From: Chinchilla lanigera
Lineage: Eukaryota > Chordata > Mammalia > Rodentia > Chinchillidae
Direction: 5' to 3'
Length of the DNA: 64,000 nt
NCBI RefSeq assembly: GCF_000276665.1
Contig: NW_004955433.1
Span: 19,373,981-19,437,980, forward strand
Positions 1 through 12,730 of the stretch are shown here, piece after piece. The notes under the pieces are model-generated. The model did no database searches. It was not told the DNA's origin and saw only the letters and a list, made by a program, of their open reading frames with translations. The position numbers and the translations under genes are program-made. How positions within the stretch are numbered: position 1 is the stretch's first letter; each line of letters begins with the position of its first letter.

Positions 1-439
1 ATTATTGAATCATTATGGGTTTATTCATTTTATGTTTGCTGGTCGAAATTTGCACCGTGTGCATGTTAAGTGCTCAGTTACAGACTTAGGTGCATAACAT
101 TTTATTCCCAGAAGTAAAACTGAAACACCTAGGAGGCCAGAGTAATTACTGAATATTTTAACGTGCCCCTGTGCATGCACTTATGGTCCCCTGATCCTCT
201 TTCTGTATGATTTTGCTGGTTTATTTTTCTTTTTTACTTTCTACATGAGCTAAAGATTATTTCTGCACTGAAAGATAGAGCATAGCATACAAATACATTT
301 CCAAGCACTGCAAAAAGTGTTTTTACCCTTATTTATTTTTAAAAGTAAAGAGAAAAATAACTATAACTTATTGACTGCAGAATCCATGACCACTATTATG
401 GTAATAGGTTTATATTATAGCACATTCTTATTCTGCTCT

Positions 440-545
440 TTTCTCTTATTTTTAGAGATTCAGAAATGAATGTCCAGGGTAATACTCAACTCACTCAAGG
501 TCATGAAGTAAGCGTGTGGCAGAACTCAGATGTAAAACTTGAGCT
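440..545 (+). repeat. MIR-like ancient SINE fragment
   Basis: The stretch around 498-535 (aactcactcaaggtcatgaa, then gtgtggcagaactcaga) has the order of the conserved MIR core: a 'caaggtca' block followed by 'gtggcagaactcaga'. It is heavily diverged. Family named by eye. Confidence 0.5.
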
Positions 546-1149
546 TATTGACTTGCTCCTCATTTGGAAACAAAGGATTATTATTTCAGAATAAGTTATA
601 ACTCTTTCCCTTTGGTCCTTCTTCAGTCCCTCTCATTTTCTTTTCTCCCTGCTCTCTTTTCTCTACAATATTGTTCAATACTGGTGCGATCAAAGAAAGA
701 CCTGCAGTTTTGTGTGCCATAGATAATATCCCAAAGTTGCAGATTTAATGAAGGCTGGAAAATTGGGCTTTTGGTGTTCTGTCAAGAGAAAAATCATCTA
801 AATTGAGGAAAAATGAAGCATAGGGTCCAGAAATGAATTTCTCTATAGGTATTGGTACTCAGAAAATGATAACTAAAGTAAAAGTTTAAGAAGCAAGGTT
901 TCTCTCTGATTTTTCCTACTCTCCTGTCTATCACACCTCATTGCTTCGTGTGCAAACCATAGAAACTAGAATGTCCATTTCCTCAAGGTAGGTTTTAAAG
1001 ACCAAAAGCTCTTCCCCCAAAACCATCAGTCATAAAACTGGAAAACATTACTGTAATTTCCTTGTGTGTTTCTAGGTAAAACTGATCATAAAGGAACATC
1101 TAACCTGCCAGATTTGATTATAGACCACAGGACATCAACTGCAGCAGTC

Positions 1150-1550
1150 CCCAACCTAGTGATCAACAGAAAGAGATGTTGCACAGAGAGGCCATGAAGA
1201 AGCTAAACAGGGAGGTCATTCAGGTCCCCTCCACCTTTGTCTATTACTTTTAGATCATAAACTTTTTGTCCAATCATATTTCCTTGTAACTATCAAGCTT
1301 TATCAAATCTAGGTTAAAAAATGGGTAATTTACACTGGGCCTTGAGATTTTCATCTGAGGGCTCTGGGGCCATATAAAACCATAATAAAATAAAAAGTTG
1401 TGCTTTTCTCTTGTTATCCTGCCTTTGCTTGTAGGGGTGTCATTCTTATGGTGAGGAAGAAAGACATTACACCCTTCATGCTGCTGCACAGGAAAATGGG
1501 AAGAGAGAGCAAAGCCATCTGACTTGACATAAAATCGATTGGGTTCTATG
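1150..1550 (+). mobile_element. Probable solo retroviral LTR remnant
   Basis: A TATA-like catataaaacc at about 1371 is followed within about 20 bases by overlapping AATAAAA signals (1384-1395). A C/T-rich stretch, cttttctcttgttatcctg, comes next and resembles the R/U5 part of mammalian ERV LTRs. The 114-codon reverse-strand frame here matches nothing I recognise and is probably chance. Edges and target duplications are not resolved. Confidence 0.4.
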
Positions 1551-2009
1551 GATGAAGTCAGGGGACATTTTGAAACTATGCAATCTCTGACTTTGGATGG
1601 AAGCCTTGATGTGAACAATGGTCATGGTTATTATTCTTACTACTGCCCCTTGTAGAAATAAAATAATGAAGTGAGGTGGAAGATCTCTTTAAATTTGGCA
1701 TCCTGGCTAAAGAAAATAGAACAAAAATGTTTATGTTTCATAGTAGGCTCTACACACTTTCTCCAAGGTAAGTTCGAATCTCACAAATTTCTCTCAATTA
1801 TAGGTGAATGCCATTTAGTTAGAAAATGGTTCTCAAAGGAGTCCAAAGAGAAGTGAATAAGAAAAACACCATAATAATGAGAGAAATGGATTACATCAAA
1901 ACCTAGAAGCAATTTTCACCAGCTCTTATGTTTATAATAAAATTTGGGGAAATGAAAACTGTGACTAATAAAGATGTCCAGAGACCATTCTTAAGACAAT
2001 ATGTATGGG

Positions 2010-2398
2010 TCAGCTCTAGTGTGGATCTGAAATGTCCCTCAAAGACTCATATGGTAAAGGCTCTGTCCCCAGCTTGGTACTATTGAGGGATGGCAGTCAT
2101 ACTGAGAGGTGGGCCTTGGTGTGAGGTCTGCAGCCAATTGAGTTTGTAACCTTGAAAGGGATAGTAGGCCCCTCACCTATCCCTTTCTCTTTGTCAGATC
2201 CCAGCCATGAAGTGAGTGGCTGTGGTCCATAGATGCTCTTTGTCATGATGCCCTGAATTGTTACAGGTCCACATCAATGAGGCCATTTCATGATGGACTG
2301 ACACCTCCCAAACTGTGAGCTAAAATAGGCCTTTACTTTTTATAAGTTGATTGCCTCAGGTATTTATTTCAGCAATATAAAGTTGACTAATAAAGGTA
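2010..2398 (+). mobile_element. MaLR/ERVL-type LTR remnant
   Basis: The sequence has the layout of a MaLR-type LTR: an opening near tgtggatctgaaatgtcc, a middle with gaggtgggccttggtgtgag, and a 3' part with caaactgtgagctaaaatag followed by cctttac, ttataagttgattgcctcag and a terminal ttgactaataa. The 'AAATAGGCCTTTA' block is the degenerate polyadenylation region. No internal retroviral DNA flanks it, so it is a solo LTR. Subfamily not assigned. Confidence 0.6.
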
Positions 2399-2844
2399 AC
2401 TTGAGTGCTTGTTTTTAAGGAAAAAAGAAACACACATGCAATTCATTTTGATTTTGATTGATTGAACTAGAGTGCTTTTGATGTGCCATATGTGAGTCCT
2501 TAAATATGTATCTGTTAATAACCTGAACCATATGGAACCTGAAAATTATCAGTGTTAACATTTCTTTAATATTCAATTTCCTTCCATTCTTTTTACCTGC
2601 TTTCTTGGAAGTAAAATTTTGGCAGTGACCCTAAGATGTGTAGAGGGCTACAAGATGAGAGAGTAAACAACTTTGCATTAGATATCCGCAATTGTGGCTT
2701 AAAGCTTCAAATAAATTCATTTCTGTGTGCCATAGATAATACTCCAAAGTCCCATACATCTTTGCTTCCTCTTTTAATGAAAGTAGATGGATTCCTGTGA
2801 TCTTTCTTTCATTGTGTATTATTTCAATACCCATCAAAACTCTC

Positions 2845-2950
2845 TGAAGTAAGTACCATTACTTCTTTCATCTTCAAAAAAGAACATTGGGGGAAGAAGG
2901 GGTTGAGGTCATATTGCCCCAAAAGTAGCAAATTCAGGATGTTAAAAGGG
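2845..2950 (+). repeat. MIR/L2-like ancient fragment
   Basis: Residual pattern 'gaagtaagtaccattactt' followed by a 'gttgaggtcat...agtagcaaattcaggat' block, like the counting-down core of MIR-type SINEs. Highly diverged. Confidence 0.3.
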
Positions 2951-3015
2951 TCACTCACTATATTAAATTACATATTCCAATCAGTCAGGATAATGGAATG
3001 ATAAAGGAATCTTTG

Positions 3016-3126
3016 TTTTTTTTTTTTTTTTTTTGGTTTTGGTTTTTCTCCGGTACCGGGAACCGAACTCACGACCTTGCGCTTGCCAGGCAGGCGCTTT
3101 TGCCGCTGAGCTAAATCCCCAGCCCC
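3016..3126 (-). mobile_element. ID-type tRNA-derived SINE
   Basis: Read on the minus strand it starts ggggctggggatttagctca, with an A box, a GTTCGGTTCCC-like B box, a ggtaccggag box and a long A-tail. It is flanked by perfect 16-bp duplications of gataaaggaatctttg at 3000-3015 and 3127-3142. The exact duplication and intact pol III boxes suggest a fairly recent insertion. Confidence 0.92.
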
Positions 3127-3780
3127 GATAAAGGAATCTTTGGAATCACATAGTCCTTGGCATTGCCAAGTCTCTACCGAGATGATAACATTCTTTTAAC
3201 ATTCTGACAATTACCTTCTACTGACTAACATATCTAAGGAAATCATTCTATTATTGGTTAACCTCCATGATGCACGAAAATACATATAACCAATTATCTT
3301 CCAGAGATTTTAAAATATCTAAGAGCTGATTAGAAGAAAATAGTAGGAGAAAAAAATGAACGAATTTGGTGGATATTTTCATGTTATAACTCTGGTCAGA
3401 CACAGATGATCACTTTCCAGTCAGCAAGATGTGCACTTGCAAAGCTCTTTGTTTTCATGGAGATGGTAGGCAGAAAGCCTCCCTGTGGAAACAAAGCTAC
3501 TGGCTGTCTCCTCTACTTACCAGTGTTTTTATCACTAGCCATTTCAAAAGAAATCTGCACAGTGGCTAGGAGAATGCCTGTTGGGAAGCCAGAGGCAAAA
3601 ATCACCTTTCCTTAAATGAGAAAATATGTGACATGTATGCCACTTAAAATTATGAATTAGAATGCCTTTGGCAAGTCTAGAAGTAAAATAGTAAAGCCAT
3701 ATTTCTGACACTGAGTACATATTTAGAGCTACAGGTATGAAATGTGAGCAAAGATGACAATACGAATTTGTTAAAAACAA

Positions 3781-3886
3781 GGCTGGGGATGTAGCTCAAT
3801 GGCAGAGTGTTTGTATAGCATGCCCCAGACTCTGGGTTCAAGTTCCAGTACCACATACACACAAAAAAAACGAAACAAAAAGAGGA
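3781..3886 (+). mobile_element. ID-type SINE, older variant
   Basis: It begins ggctggggatgtagctcaat, has a B box gggttcaagttcc and ends in an A-rich tail. The flanking 14-bp duplications, tttgttaaaaacaa (3767-3780) and tttgttaaagacaa (3887-3900), differ by one base. It lacks the ggtaccggag box of the younger copies and is more diverged. Confidence 0.85.
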
Positions 3887-4891
3887 TTTGTTAAAGACAA
3901 ACATTGTGCAAGATGTTAAAAATCAGTTAAACTTTATGGATACTTATCAGGTCCAATTTTAATATTTATGTATGAATTTCTTTTGTTGTTTCATAAAATT
4001 ATTATGAGAGAATATGTACTATGTATGTGTAATGCATGTACTAGGTGCTCCTGTCAGAGTTTTAACGGAGAGGTTAGACTCTGGCATACTCAACAGACCA
4101 CATTTAGCTACACACTGCTTCAAGAGTCCATGCAGAGACACAAATAGTGGTGACACAGGAAAGGACTTTATTTCCAGCGTGGCAATACTGAGAATACAGT
4201 GAGGTCCTGTGACCTCATCAAAAAACTCTGAGGAATTTACAATAGTTCCACCATTATATGGGGGAAGAACTAGGGTAGGGAACAAGAAGTTTGCATAATC
4301 AAGCAGTCTTGCTCAAACTACGATCTGGCCATTAATTTCAGGTATGGTGTTCTAGGGCCTTGGTGTTGCCAAGGGAGATGGTTACCCACTAGATTCACTG
4401 TTTTTGAACTTTAGTGGGGAAGAGAAGTGGTTTAGAGAGACAAGTCAGAGGAGAAAAATGGAGTTATTTGGGACAATAACTGGGTCCTCTTTTAAGCTTG
4501 GAGAAATGACTAGAAACTTCTAGATGCACGAATAGTGATTTGGGACAGCACATTATAAATTCTGGTGTTGATAATAGGTTTATTATAATGCAGCTACACA
4601 TCTTGGAAATATCTTTTTATTCTTATCTTGTTTTCAGCGCTGAAGGGGGAAGAGAGACTGGGTAAATTAATGGCTAATCAACCTTGCATTAGCAGTTTTA
4701 AACAGATACTCTTTAAATGATTAGCATGTGTATGTGCAGAGACAAGCAGGACTAGGATACAAGGTTCAAGGTATCAAGAAGACAGATGCAGTGTGAAGGC
4801 AGAGAAGCCAAGCTTTTGTCCTGTGTTCAGTTTCCTGTCAGGCATCTTCAGACTGAAGTGGAAAGCAGACTTTAAGTCCCCGCTACAGTAT

Positions 4892-5465
4892 TGTTACCAG
4901 ATGGTGGGTCCTGAGAGAATTCTTTCCAGATCTTGGTGTCCTGAACAAAGAATTGGATAAAACACATAGAAAAAGGAGTGAGGATGTACATTTATTGAAG
5001 GTGGACTAAATAAATGTACTGAGTGAGAACAGACCCCAGGAAGAAAGAAACAACAAGGGCAAGCATAAGGGAAAGGGGTCTCCTGTATCTGGAATTCCTG
5101 GGTTGGCTTTTCCCTCACACAAATAGAGCATGGGAGGATTCTCCCACAAAAACCTCATTTTGCCTGGTGCCAGATTTAAGCTGTCCTAAGAAAGACTCCC
5201 TTGGCCTCTCATCAGACACAAATGAAGAATTGAAAGTTGTACTTTTCTGATCCATTCCACTCACAGTGCTCAGGCACTTTAGGGTCATCCTGGATCCTGT
5301 GTTCCTCACATATTCCCTGGGTCTCTATGACTTTGACAGATTCTACCCAGTTGCTTGAGCAGGTTTGCCCCAACCCTAATTTCCTACCTCAGCATTATAT
5401 GCATTTTGAAGCAACTAAAGGATGTAAACAACTAACAATTTTCCCAACTCATGCAACTATTCAGT
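4892..5465 (-). mobile_element. LTR-like dispersed repeat, family X copy 1
   Basis: This stretch aligns by eye over its whole length with 61836-62445. Shared landmarks in order are ggtgtcctgaacaa, cctggc/tgccagatttaa, tttctgat, gggtcatcct, atgactttga and gttttgcccca/gtttgcccca. The catttattgaagg near the left suggests an LTR read in reverse, with the polyadenylation signal on the minus strand. The short frames on both strands here are incidental. Confidence 0.6.
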
Positions 5466-5569
5466 GAAGAAAAACAAGATTCAAACCCAGGTAGTTTCAC
5501 ACTGCAGTTTATACAATTATATATTATGCCAAAATGCCTCTCAGATGAGGGGCTTTGGAATCATTCCTT

Positions 5570-5725
5570 CATTAATATTCATAATAATTTTATAAGTGTG
5601 CCTGATCAGTATGAACACATTGGAAATGTAATCATCTCCATTAGAGCTGTAAGAAAGCAACAGAGTAGAGGAATTGGCTTTCTCAAGTGGCACAGCTAAT
5701 ATACACAGAAATGCATTGACCCAGG
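5570..5725 (+). repeat. MIR-like ancient fragment
   Basis: Degenerate MIR-type core ('gtgtgcctgatcagtatgaa', then 'ggctttctcaagtggcacag'). Diverged; named by eye. Confidence 0.35.
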
Positions 5726-7769
5726 AGGTATTTTTTTTTTCTTACTAATTCTGATTATTCTGAATCACTGCACTCTGGGTTGTTGTTAGGAAATAACTAT
5801 TCCTCTCTGAAATGCATGTTATGAAAACCTATTCCTAGTCACTCATGGTGGCTTGGTAAGAAGCATGTTTATGCTAGTAGGATGCTTCATTCCTTATAGT
5901 TTCCAATTACTTTAACAATTTTAATACCTTGCCTAAAGAATGTTCTGTTGCATTTACCTTTTCTTTCAAAGAAACCTCTCATGTGATTAGTGGTTTGTTC
6001 CCAAATGACAGGTTGCAAATGAGGCATTTTCCTTTAGAATGTTTTCAACTAGGGGAAATAATTTATCCAAGCAGGGGATCCTCCTCACTGACCCCAACAA
6101 ATGGATAGGAGAGAACCTCGATCACCAAGCTATACTTTCCTGAACTTCAAAGAAATACCAAATGACAATTAGCGTTACAAGATTTCTACTTATAATACAG
6201 AAGAAAGAATGTTATTATGCTACAGCTTTAGTATTTAGTTAGAGTATTCACAGGTGATACAATACTCCTGGCTTTATATTCCCTGGACTTCTATGCTAAT
6301 GTTGAATTAAAAATTGTATTTCTGTTTTTGTTAAATCTTAGCCTTGACAAAAATGTTTGACAGTAAGGTAAGAGGTATTGGTGATGAAACTGAAGCATTC
6401 TTGTCACCTCACAGAGTTTCACATTTGAAATTACCATAACCTATGCAACCATCTTTACAATGATGTTTACAAGTATGCACACAGCTTCAAACATATGAAC
6501 AAAATTTCACACCGTGGAATCTTATCTTTATATGTCTTCTGTTCCCTAAAATGCACACCTGTATATAACAGTCAGTTCATATGGTATGACTTGGAGTCTT
6601 TCTCTTCTTTAAAAATTCATCTTCAATTCCAGTAGATCTTCCTGAGCTATTGCTGGAGTCTTTATCTGATAAAAGCAGAACTCGTGTAGTTCTTGTTAAA
6701 GTGTGAGCAAGGCAGCCACCTCTGGCATCCTGCAACCCAAGCTGTTCATTTCAGTATTCTGCCTCTTTATGGCAGATGATCAAGAGATACTCACATTAAC
6801 CAGGTCTACCCTACCACTAAGCTTACACGGTGATTTGTCCTTAAAGCCATTTGCAAAAGAAATTTCAATGCTATCTCTATTTACAGATATATTACCTCTT
6901 TACTTTAATAATAAAAACATGGCTCCCAAGTCTACCTTATGTCATAGAAAGAACCATGATCCATAAATTTGGGGAATATTTTAGCTTCAAACATCATTTT
7001 GTTTATCTGACACTCGCCACACCTACCTGCTTATCCTAGGCACCCTGATAAGGACTGCAGAACTGGTGTAATCTGCAGACAAAATCATTTCTTTCTAATA
7101 TTTGTATATATTTAAAATGTGGACTACTATAAATTTCTAGGTAATTTTCAATTATTATTGATTATACTTTAAGGACTACTCTTATTGAGTTTCTTTCACA
7201 TCCTTTAAAATTTTTTAAAGTATCCATTGATCTTAGGTAACTGCCATATTTCATTTGTATACAGCTGTTTATATTTCAAAAATGTATGCTATTGGGGCAA
7301 AGAACACAGTACTCCAAAATGTAGCACCTGACACACCAAGTACTTCAAATAGAGGATAGGAAAGACCTCAGCAGCAGGTCTCGCTGGCCTCTTACGTCTT
7401 ATTTTTCTTTATATTAAAAAGGTACAGAAGCAAGTTTTCATCTTCCTTAAGACACTGGAACTTTCCCCTTAGTAACCTAGTAAACCTACACAGATCACTC
7501 TCTCTCCTTTCTTCCTTGAATATACCAATTCTGAGGGAGTCTGACCCATATCTAGAGTAAAGGAATGCCACAGAGAGAACAGAAGAAATCTGAAGAGGCA
7601 GACCCCAAGAGCCTCTTTCTTCAGGTCATTATCATTAAGTCATAACTATTTATAGAATCATAGTACATCTACCCTTCTATAGATCTTTGGGTTTTCATTG
7701 TTGAAGACTCACAATTTGCTATTCTTTTCTCTTGTTAACTCATCTTTTGTTGTAGAAGCAATGGGCCTG
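5726..7769. other. Unique AT-rich intergenic DNA
   Basis: No repeat or RNA gene I recognise. The overlapping 60-90-codon frames (for example 6703-6966) have no domain, and start and stop within AT-rich DNA with no sign of splice structure. Confidence 0.5.
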
Positions 7770-8265
7770 TGTATCAGCCAGGGTTCACTAAAGATGCAGA
7801 TTTAATGCAAGATGTACAAATACATAAGGATTCACAAGGCAGGCTTGCAATGGCCGCTTGAGAGTCAGATGTGGAAGAATGCAAAAGAGCTATCTTCATG
7901 CTAGAGATCCAAATGTTCCAGTCAAAGTTCAAAGGTCTGGAGCTTCTTGAAGAGTCCCACACAAGTGCTTATCAGGAGGCTGAAAGTCTGTGCTGTAAGG
8001 CTGCAATGGAAAGTAAGAAAAAGAAGTCCAAGCCAAAGGTGATGAGTGGAGCTCCGCCAAAGAAACAGAAGCCAGACTTTCTTCTCTGTTCTCCTAATTA
8101 TTCTGTTGAGGCTTCAAGCCTACTTGTTGGTGCTACTCACAAGGGGTAGGGGGTGGGGGGTCTTTTGTCTTTAGCACTTCCATCAGGCCATACCCAGAAG
8201 TATGGTAATTCGATCCGCTGGTCATTTCTTACTCAAACTGACACAACAGTTAACTATCACACCCT
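7770..8265 (+). mobile_element. Old interspersed repeat, LTR- or DNA-element-like
   Basis: It opens with gtgtatcagccagggttcac and closes with aactgacacaacagttaact, the terminal phrases of a common eutherian interspersed repeat whose name I cannot fix by eye. The 92-codon frame at 7871-8149 lies wholly inside it and is Lys/Ser-rich with no domain, so I do not call it a gene. Confidence 0.5.
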
Positions 8266-10280
8266 GATTCCTCTGTTGGAAAAGGAAAGGCATCACATAT
8301 TTTACCTTACAAACTTCCAATACACAGATATGTATTTTTAAAAAAATGTGCAGAAATTAGAAGGTAGGGTGTGAATTTGACTTCTGTTAATTGTAAGGAA
8401 AGACAGAGTTTCCAATCCACTCAAATGTGTCCCTTCCTGAGTGCCTCCTAGGAACTGATGTGGCAGATGTGCCCTTTCATGTCACAATACCATAGGGCAT
8501 TGGCAAGTGCAGTGAGCTATTTAACACCTCATGTTGTGAAATAAACTCATCTAGTTTGATAAAGCTGCTGACAAGATGTTGAGCTCTATACATAGGTGTA
8601 GACATAACCTTAGAGATTCCTAAAATTGCATTTGTAGGGTCTAATTCAATAGTAACCCAATATCATTCCAGCTAAAAGCAGAACTTTGATTCCTAACTGA
8701 GCAAAGTGTTTCTTGTAGATCACAGAGTTGTATCTGTATAATGTGCTAATACACTTGAATTTTAAACTATCAAAGATTTACTTATATGCTCTAGAATGTA
8801 CATTATTTATTTATACACCTTCAAAACTATTCAAAGATATATTTGAATAGTACCTAACTTATAGAAACAGAAAATAATGTATGAAAACAAAAAAATCTAG
8901 AAAATAGCAAATAACTAATTCTGCAAAATTAAATTTTAGAATTTAAAAAATTTAGAATTAAATAGGAAAGTATATTTAAAATCCTAAAATGAATATATCC
9001 TTTAAACTATGAGACTTTTAATATAGATATGATTTCCCAAAAAGGCCATAGCTGGCAAACAAAAAAAGAATAATTACTATGCACTTCTTTATATATATGC
9101 TATAAGTATATAGATGTAGAACACATGCAATAGATACACACATTAGGGCATGCACTTAGATGATAAAGCACCCTGGAAGATTTAATTTTATTTTATCAAA
9201 ATTTTAATAATAAGCATGCTGAAAATATGAAGGAATAGATATGAAACATTTTGTAACTAATTTGGCATTTTACAAACATATGTGGACTGCACAAAGCTAA
9301 AGGTCAATGTCCACTTTTACTAGAAACAGAAAGAGATTAAAGAATTGAAGTCTATACTGGAGTCAAAAATGTGTTGAAAATTTCCCCTGCAGTACAGGTA
9401 AAAGTTTCAGTATCACATCAGCGGTGCTTGCATCTCTGAGTGCTGTTGGTTTTTACTTTAATAATAGACTTGAATTCATTTACCAAAGGACAGAGCGAAA
9501 AGGAGAGTGAATCAGGAAGGTCTCAAAGTGAAGATATTTAGATGCAAGAGACAAAAGACAAGCAGGAGGTAAAATGTAATTTTGAGGGGAAAAAACATAA
9601 GATAGGATTGGATTTTTCAGTGTAATTTTTCTGAAAATAGAATTTGTAACAAGTTATATTGCCTGTAAAAGAATCCCTACTGCATTTCTAATGTGCTTTT
9701 TTAGTACCTGAAACATAAAAGTACATCAGAATGCTTCATGTGCAACCATAGCATTAAACAGATTAGAAAAACTAAATGTCAGACAGTAACATGGTTGGTT
9801 CTTGTGCAGTTAATTTAGTAGAAATGCAGAGAATCACTGCAGGAGACACTCTCTCTAGTTATGCACCCTGCAGCTAAAATACCTTGTATACCTTTTTGTT
9901 GAAAGAACAATAACTTTGCTGAAGTGATAAATTTAAAGCTTATGTGGTTTTAAGATAGCACCTCAGCTGAATTATTCCTGAATATGATTGTGTATTAGAA
10001 GACTTGGATGTTAGAATAGACACGCTCCAATGTCCCTTTGCTTGTGATAGTCCTACAGCTTTAAACCCTTCCTTCTTTTGCTCACTTGCTGTTATCTGTT
10101 CTAACAAAGCTAATGCTTTGAATTCAACCACCTCCTTGTTATTGACCTCGCACTGCATTTAATATTTCTTCTTCTAATGAGTTAATTGTCTATTTAATTA
10201 CATCTCATTTATGTACAATTATAGCAAATATAAAAAAATTGAAGTTTCTCTAAATCATTTTTTCCTTATAAAATATGCTT
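8266..10280. other. Unique, very AT-rich DNA
   Basis: No gene or recognised repeat. Contains a small perfect inverted repeat (actattcaaa at 8826-8835, tttgaatagt at 8842-8851, six-base loop) and many TTTAAA/ATTTAA tracts. Confidence 0.5.
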
Positions 10281-10289
10281 CCTACTTAT

Positions 10290-10645
10290 GTTTTAAAAGC
10301 ACATATATATACACACACATATAAATATGTACACACATATGCACACACATATATTCAAGATGTACAGTGTGATAGAGTGCTATACCTATACTTTGTGTAC
10401 TGATGATCACAGTCAAATTAATGAAAACATCTATCAACCATCATTGTTACTATTGTGTGTATTTGTGTATGGAGAGGGGTTGAGGACACTTAAAATATGT
10501 TCTCTCATCAAATTCCCAGCAAACAGCACAATAATAGCCCCCATCTGTATACTATGTACTAGATCCCCCAAAGTTACTCAGCAGAAACTGAAACTATATA
10601 TACTTTGATTAACATACCCATAATTCCCTACATGCCTTTTCTAAT
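10290..10645 (-). mobile_element. L1 3' UTR fragment, antisense
   Basis: After a short CA/TA-rich stretch (10300-10345), the order 'atgtacagtgtgata', 'gatgatcacagtcaaattaa', 'aacatctatcaacc', 'gtactagatcccc' matches the reverse complement of the 3' UTR of old mammalian L1 elements. Old and diverged. The frame at 10327-10608 lies inside it. Confidence 0.6.
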
Positions 10646-10779
10646 GTAACCACCCTTCTATGTTCAGTTTTTATCGTTAGTGTATCTTTTGGGTTCTTTG
10701 TTTGTACACAGGCTATGGTAAATGTACCACAAAAGGAACATTTTTCTACCTTCACTTAAAAAAAAAATAATACATTGAG

Positions 10780-11340
10780 ACTTGTCTTTCTCTGGCCACC
10801 AGGTCAGGAAAGTTAAATTGGGCCTCATGTATTCTCCCAGGGTCTTAAAGCAAAGTCCATCACTCCTGTTAATTAGGCCTTTTCATGTGGATTCTAACTG
10901 AAATACCATTGTTGTTTGCTCCAGCGCTCACCTGATCCTAATTAGTCCCCTTGGTACATTAACCCAGCTCCCTCCTCCCAACCTCATCCCCACCTCATGA
11001 TTCATCTCATTAGAAAAAGTGATAAGTGGGCTCCTAATATCTGCTAGGTAAGATGTACAATTGTGAGCTCCGCCACTAAGCAGTTTGCTAATGATAAAGG
11101 ATGGCCTTCCTTATGGCAAGCATTACAGAGTATGATTGCCTAATGCCCTTTAGCTTGGGTAATTAAACACATCAACAGTAGAGATAATTTTTTCACAGTG
11201 GGGGTTAAGGAGAAACTGGAGCAAAACATATAGCTTGCCCTAGCAGAGCTGACATCTCCGTAAAGCATTTAAGCAAACTTAATGAAGGTGCTCTCTGTAT
11301 TGGCTACTAAGCAATAAGTACTCACCTAGCCCCTAGAATT
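10780..11340. other. Unique block with homeodomain-like sites (possible enhancer)
   Basis: Free of recognised repeats and richer in G+C than its surroundings. It holds several TAATTA/TTAATTAG-type cores (near 10871, 10939 and 11160) together with ctaatgataa. This is the kind of site cluster seen in conserved developmental enhancers. Regulatory function is inferred; no conservation data were available. Confidence 0.3.
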
Positions 11341-11447
11341 CAGAAAACAAAAGCCCTTACACAAACTTTTAAAGCTGTGCATGGGGGCAGAATAACAACC
11401 ACTTTCCAGAGACACCTATACATTAATCTCTGGAAGGCGAATGTAGA

Positions 11448-11668
11448 GTTAATATCTACATGATATTATGTGGAAATATATGTTTTGCCTACTTTAACAT
11501 ATTTAGTCTTCACAATAACCATAAAAGATAGGCATCATTATGTTATCCAAGCTTGGATACAAAGTAGAAGGTCAAAAGCAGTGTAATAACTTGTCAGAGG
11601 TTATGTTTTATGAGCACCACAAACGGCTTTTAAATCCATGAAGTCAGACACCACCAATCACACCCTTT
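11448..11668 (+). repeat. Direct duplication, copy A
   Basis: About 221 bases closely resemble 12731-12950 (about 220 bases) in the same orientation. Shared features include gttaatatctacatga, ccaagcttggata, agtagaaggtcaaaagca and a common end at accaatcacaccctt. The central part keeps a MIR/L2-like flavour, but the similarity extends well beyond it. Confidence 0.85.
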
Positions 11669-11679
11669 GGAGAAGCGAC

Positions 11680-12050
11680 TTGGCAGAGGCAATTAAGTTT
11701 GGGGCACTGAGATGGTGAGATTATCCTGAATTATCTCAGCCAAGTGTAATCACAAGAATTCTAGCAGGCTCTGGGCAAAGAGACATTACAACAGAAAAAA
11801 CGGTCGGAGATACAAAGCTGCTGGCTTTGAAGACAGAGTAAAAGAACCAAGAAATGCAGTGATAGAAAGGCAAGCAAACCTCTTCTGTCTCACCCTCCAG
11901 AAGGGATGGGGCGCTGCCAGCAGCTGGGTTTTAGTTCAGTGAGACTCTGCAGGGCTTTGAATCCACAGAACTATAGGACTAGAATCTGCATTCTTCTCGC
12001 ATGTTAGGATGTAAGGCTTTGTTCCAGTAGGAATCGAAAACAGACTCCAG
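11680..12050 (+). mobile_element. MLT1-type LTR remnant
   Basis: The order gattatcctgaattatctca, gtgtaatcacaagaattct, ccagaagggatgggg, ttagttcagtgagactctg and acagaactataggact is that of an MLT1-type MaLR LTR in sense orientation. It lies between the two copies of the 221-base duplication. Confidence 0.65.
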
Positions 12051-12307
12051 TAGTGACTTAAAAGAGCTCTCTCTTGGGGGATGAGGAGGAGCAGGATAAA
12101 AGCTGTACCATCAGTGCCTGGTACAAAATAGATGCCTCAAAATTAGTTGCTGAGTTGATAAACTACTGGCAGTGACTTCAGATAGTTACTATGATAAGAC
12201 TTTATCAATACATTGTTTATTGATAAGAAAGTAAAACCTATTTAGGTAAATTGGCTTAGGATATATAGCTAACATGAAAGATACTGAAAATTTAAGTTAG
12301 ATCTAGT

Positions 12308-12436
12308 ATGGATGTGTGTACCTGTAATCCCACCACTTAGGAGGCTAAGGGAGGAGGACCACGTGAGTTTAAGGCCAGCCTGGGCAACGCAGTGAGTCCC
12401 AGGGCAACCTGAACTAAATAGCAAGGTCTAGCCTCA
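12308..12436 (+). mobile_element. B1-like (7SL-derived) SINE
   Basis: It contains gtgtacctgtaatcccacca, aggaggctaagggaggagga and aaggccagcctgggcaacgc, the ordered blocks of a 7SL-derived monomer. Its tail passes directly into a CAAT-type microsatellite. Confidence 0.85.
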
Positions 12437-12473
12437 TAAATCAATCAATCAATCAATCATCAATCAACCAATG
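12437..12473. repeat. (CAAT)n microsatellite
   Basis: Tandem aatc/caat units with one interruption, grown from the tail of the adjacent B1 element. Confidence 0.9.
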
Positions 12474-12730
12474 AGAAGTTGTCTTACATACTAAAGCTTA
12501 TGACCACAAAATATTTTAGCTTTCTTTAAATTTCAAAGAATCTTCTAAATATATATATGTAGTCAAATTTCATTCAAGTTAGCTGTGGTCCCTTCCGTTT
12601 TTTAAAAGTGAGACTGAAACTTCCCCTGTCTGTTAGATATAGGGGGGGAAAAATGGGAGAATTATAGAAAAGGCACCTAGATCTCTCCAAAGAATATGTT
12701 AGATAAAAGTTAAGAAATTTCTTAATAAGT

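Noticed and set aside
1274..1618. 114-codon reverse-strand open frame
   Set aside because: Overlaps an LTR-like repeat, has no recognisable domain and no splice or promoter context.
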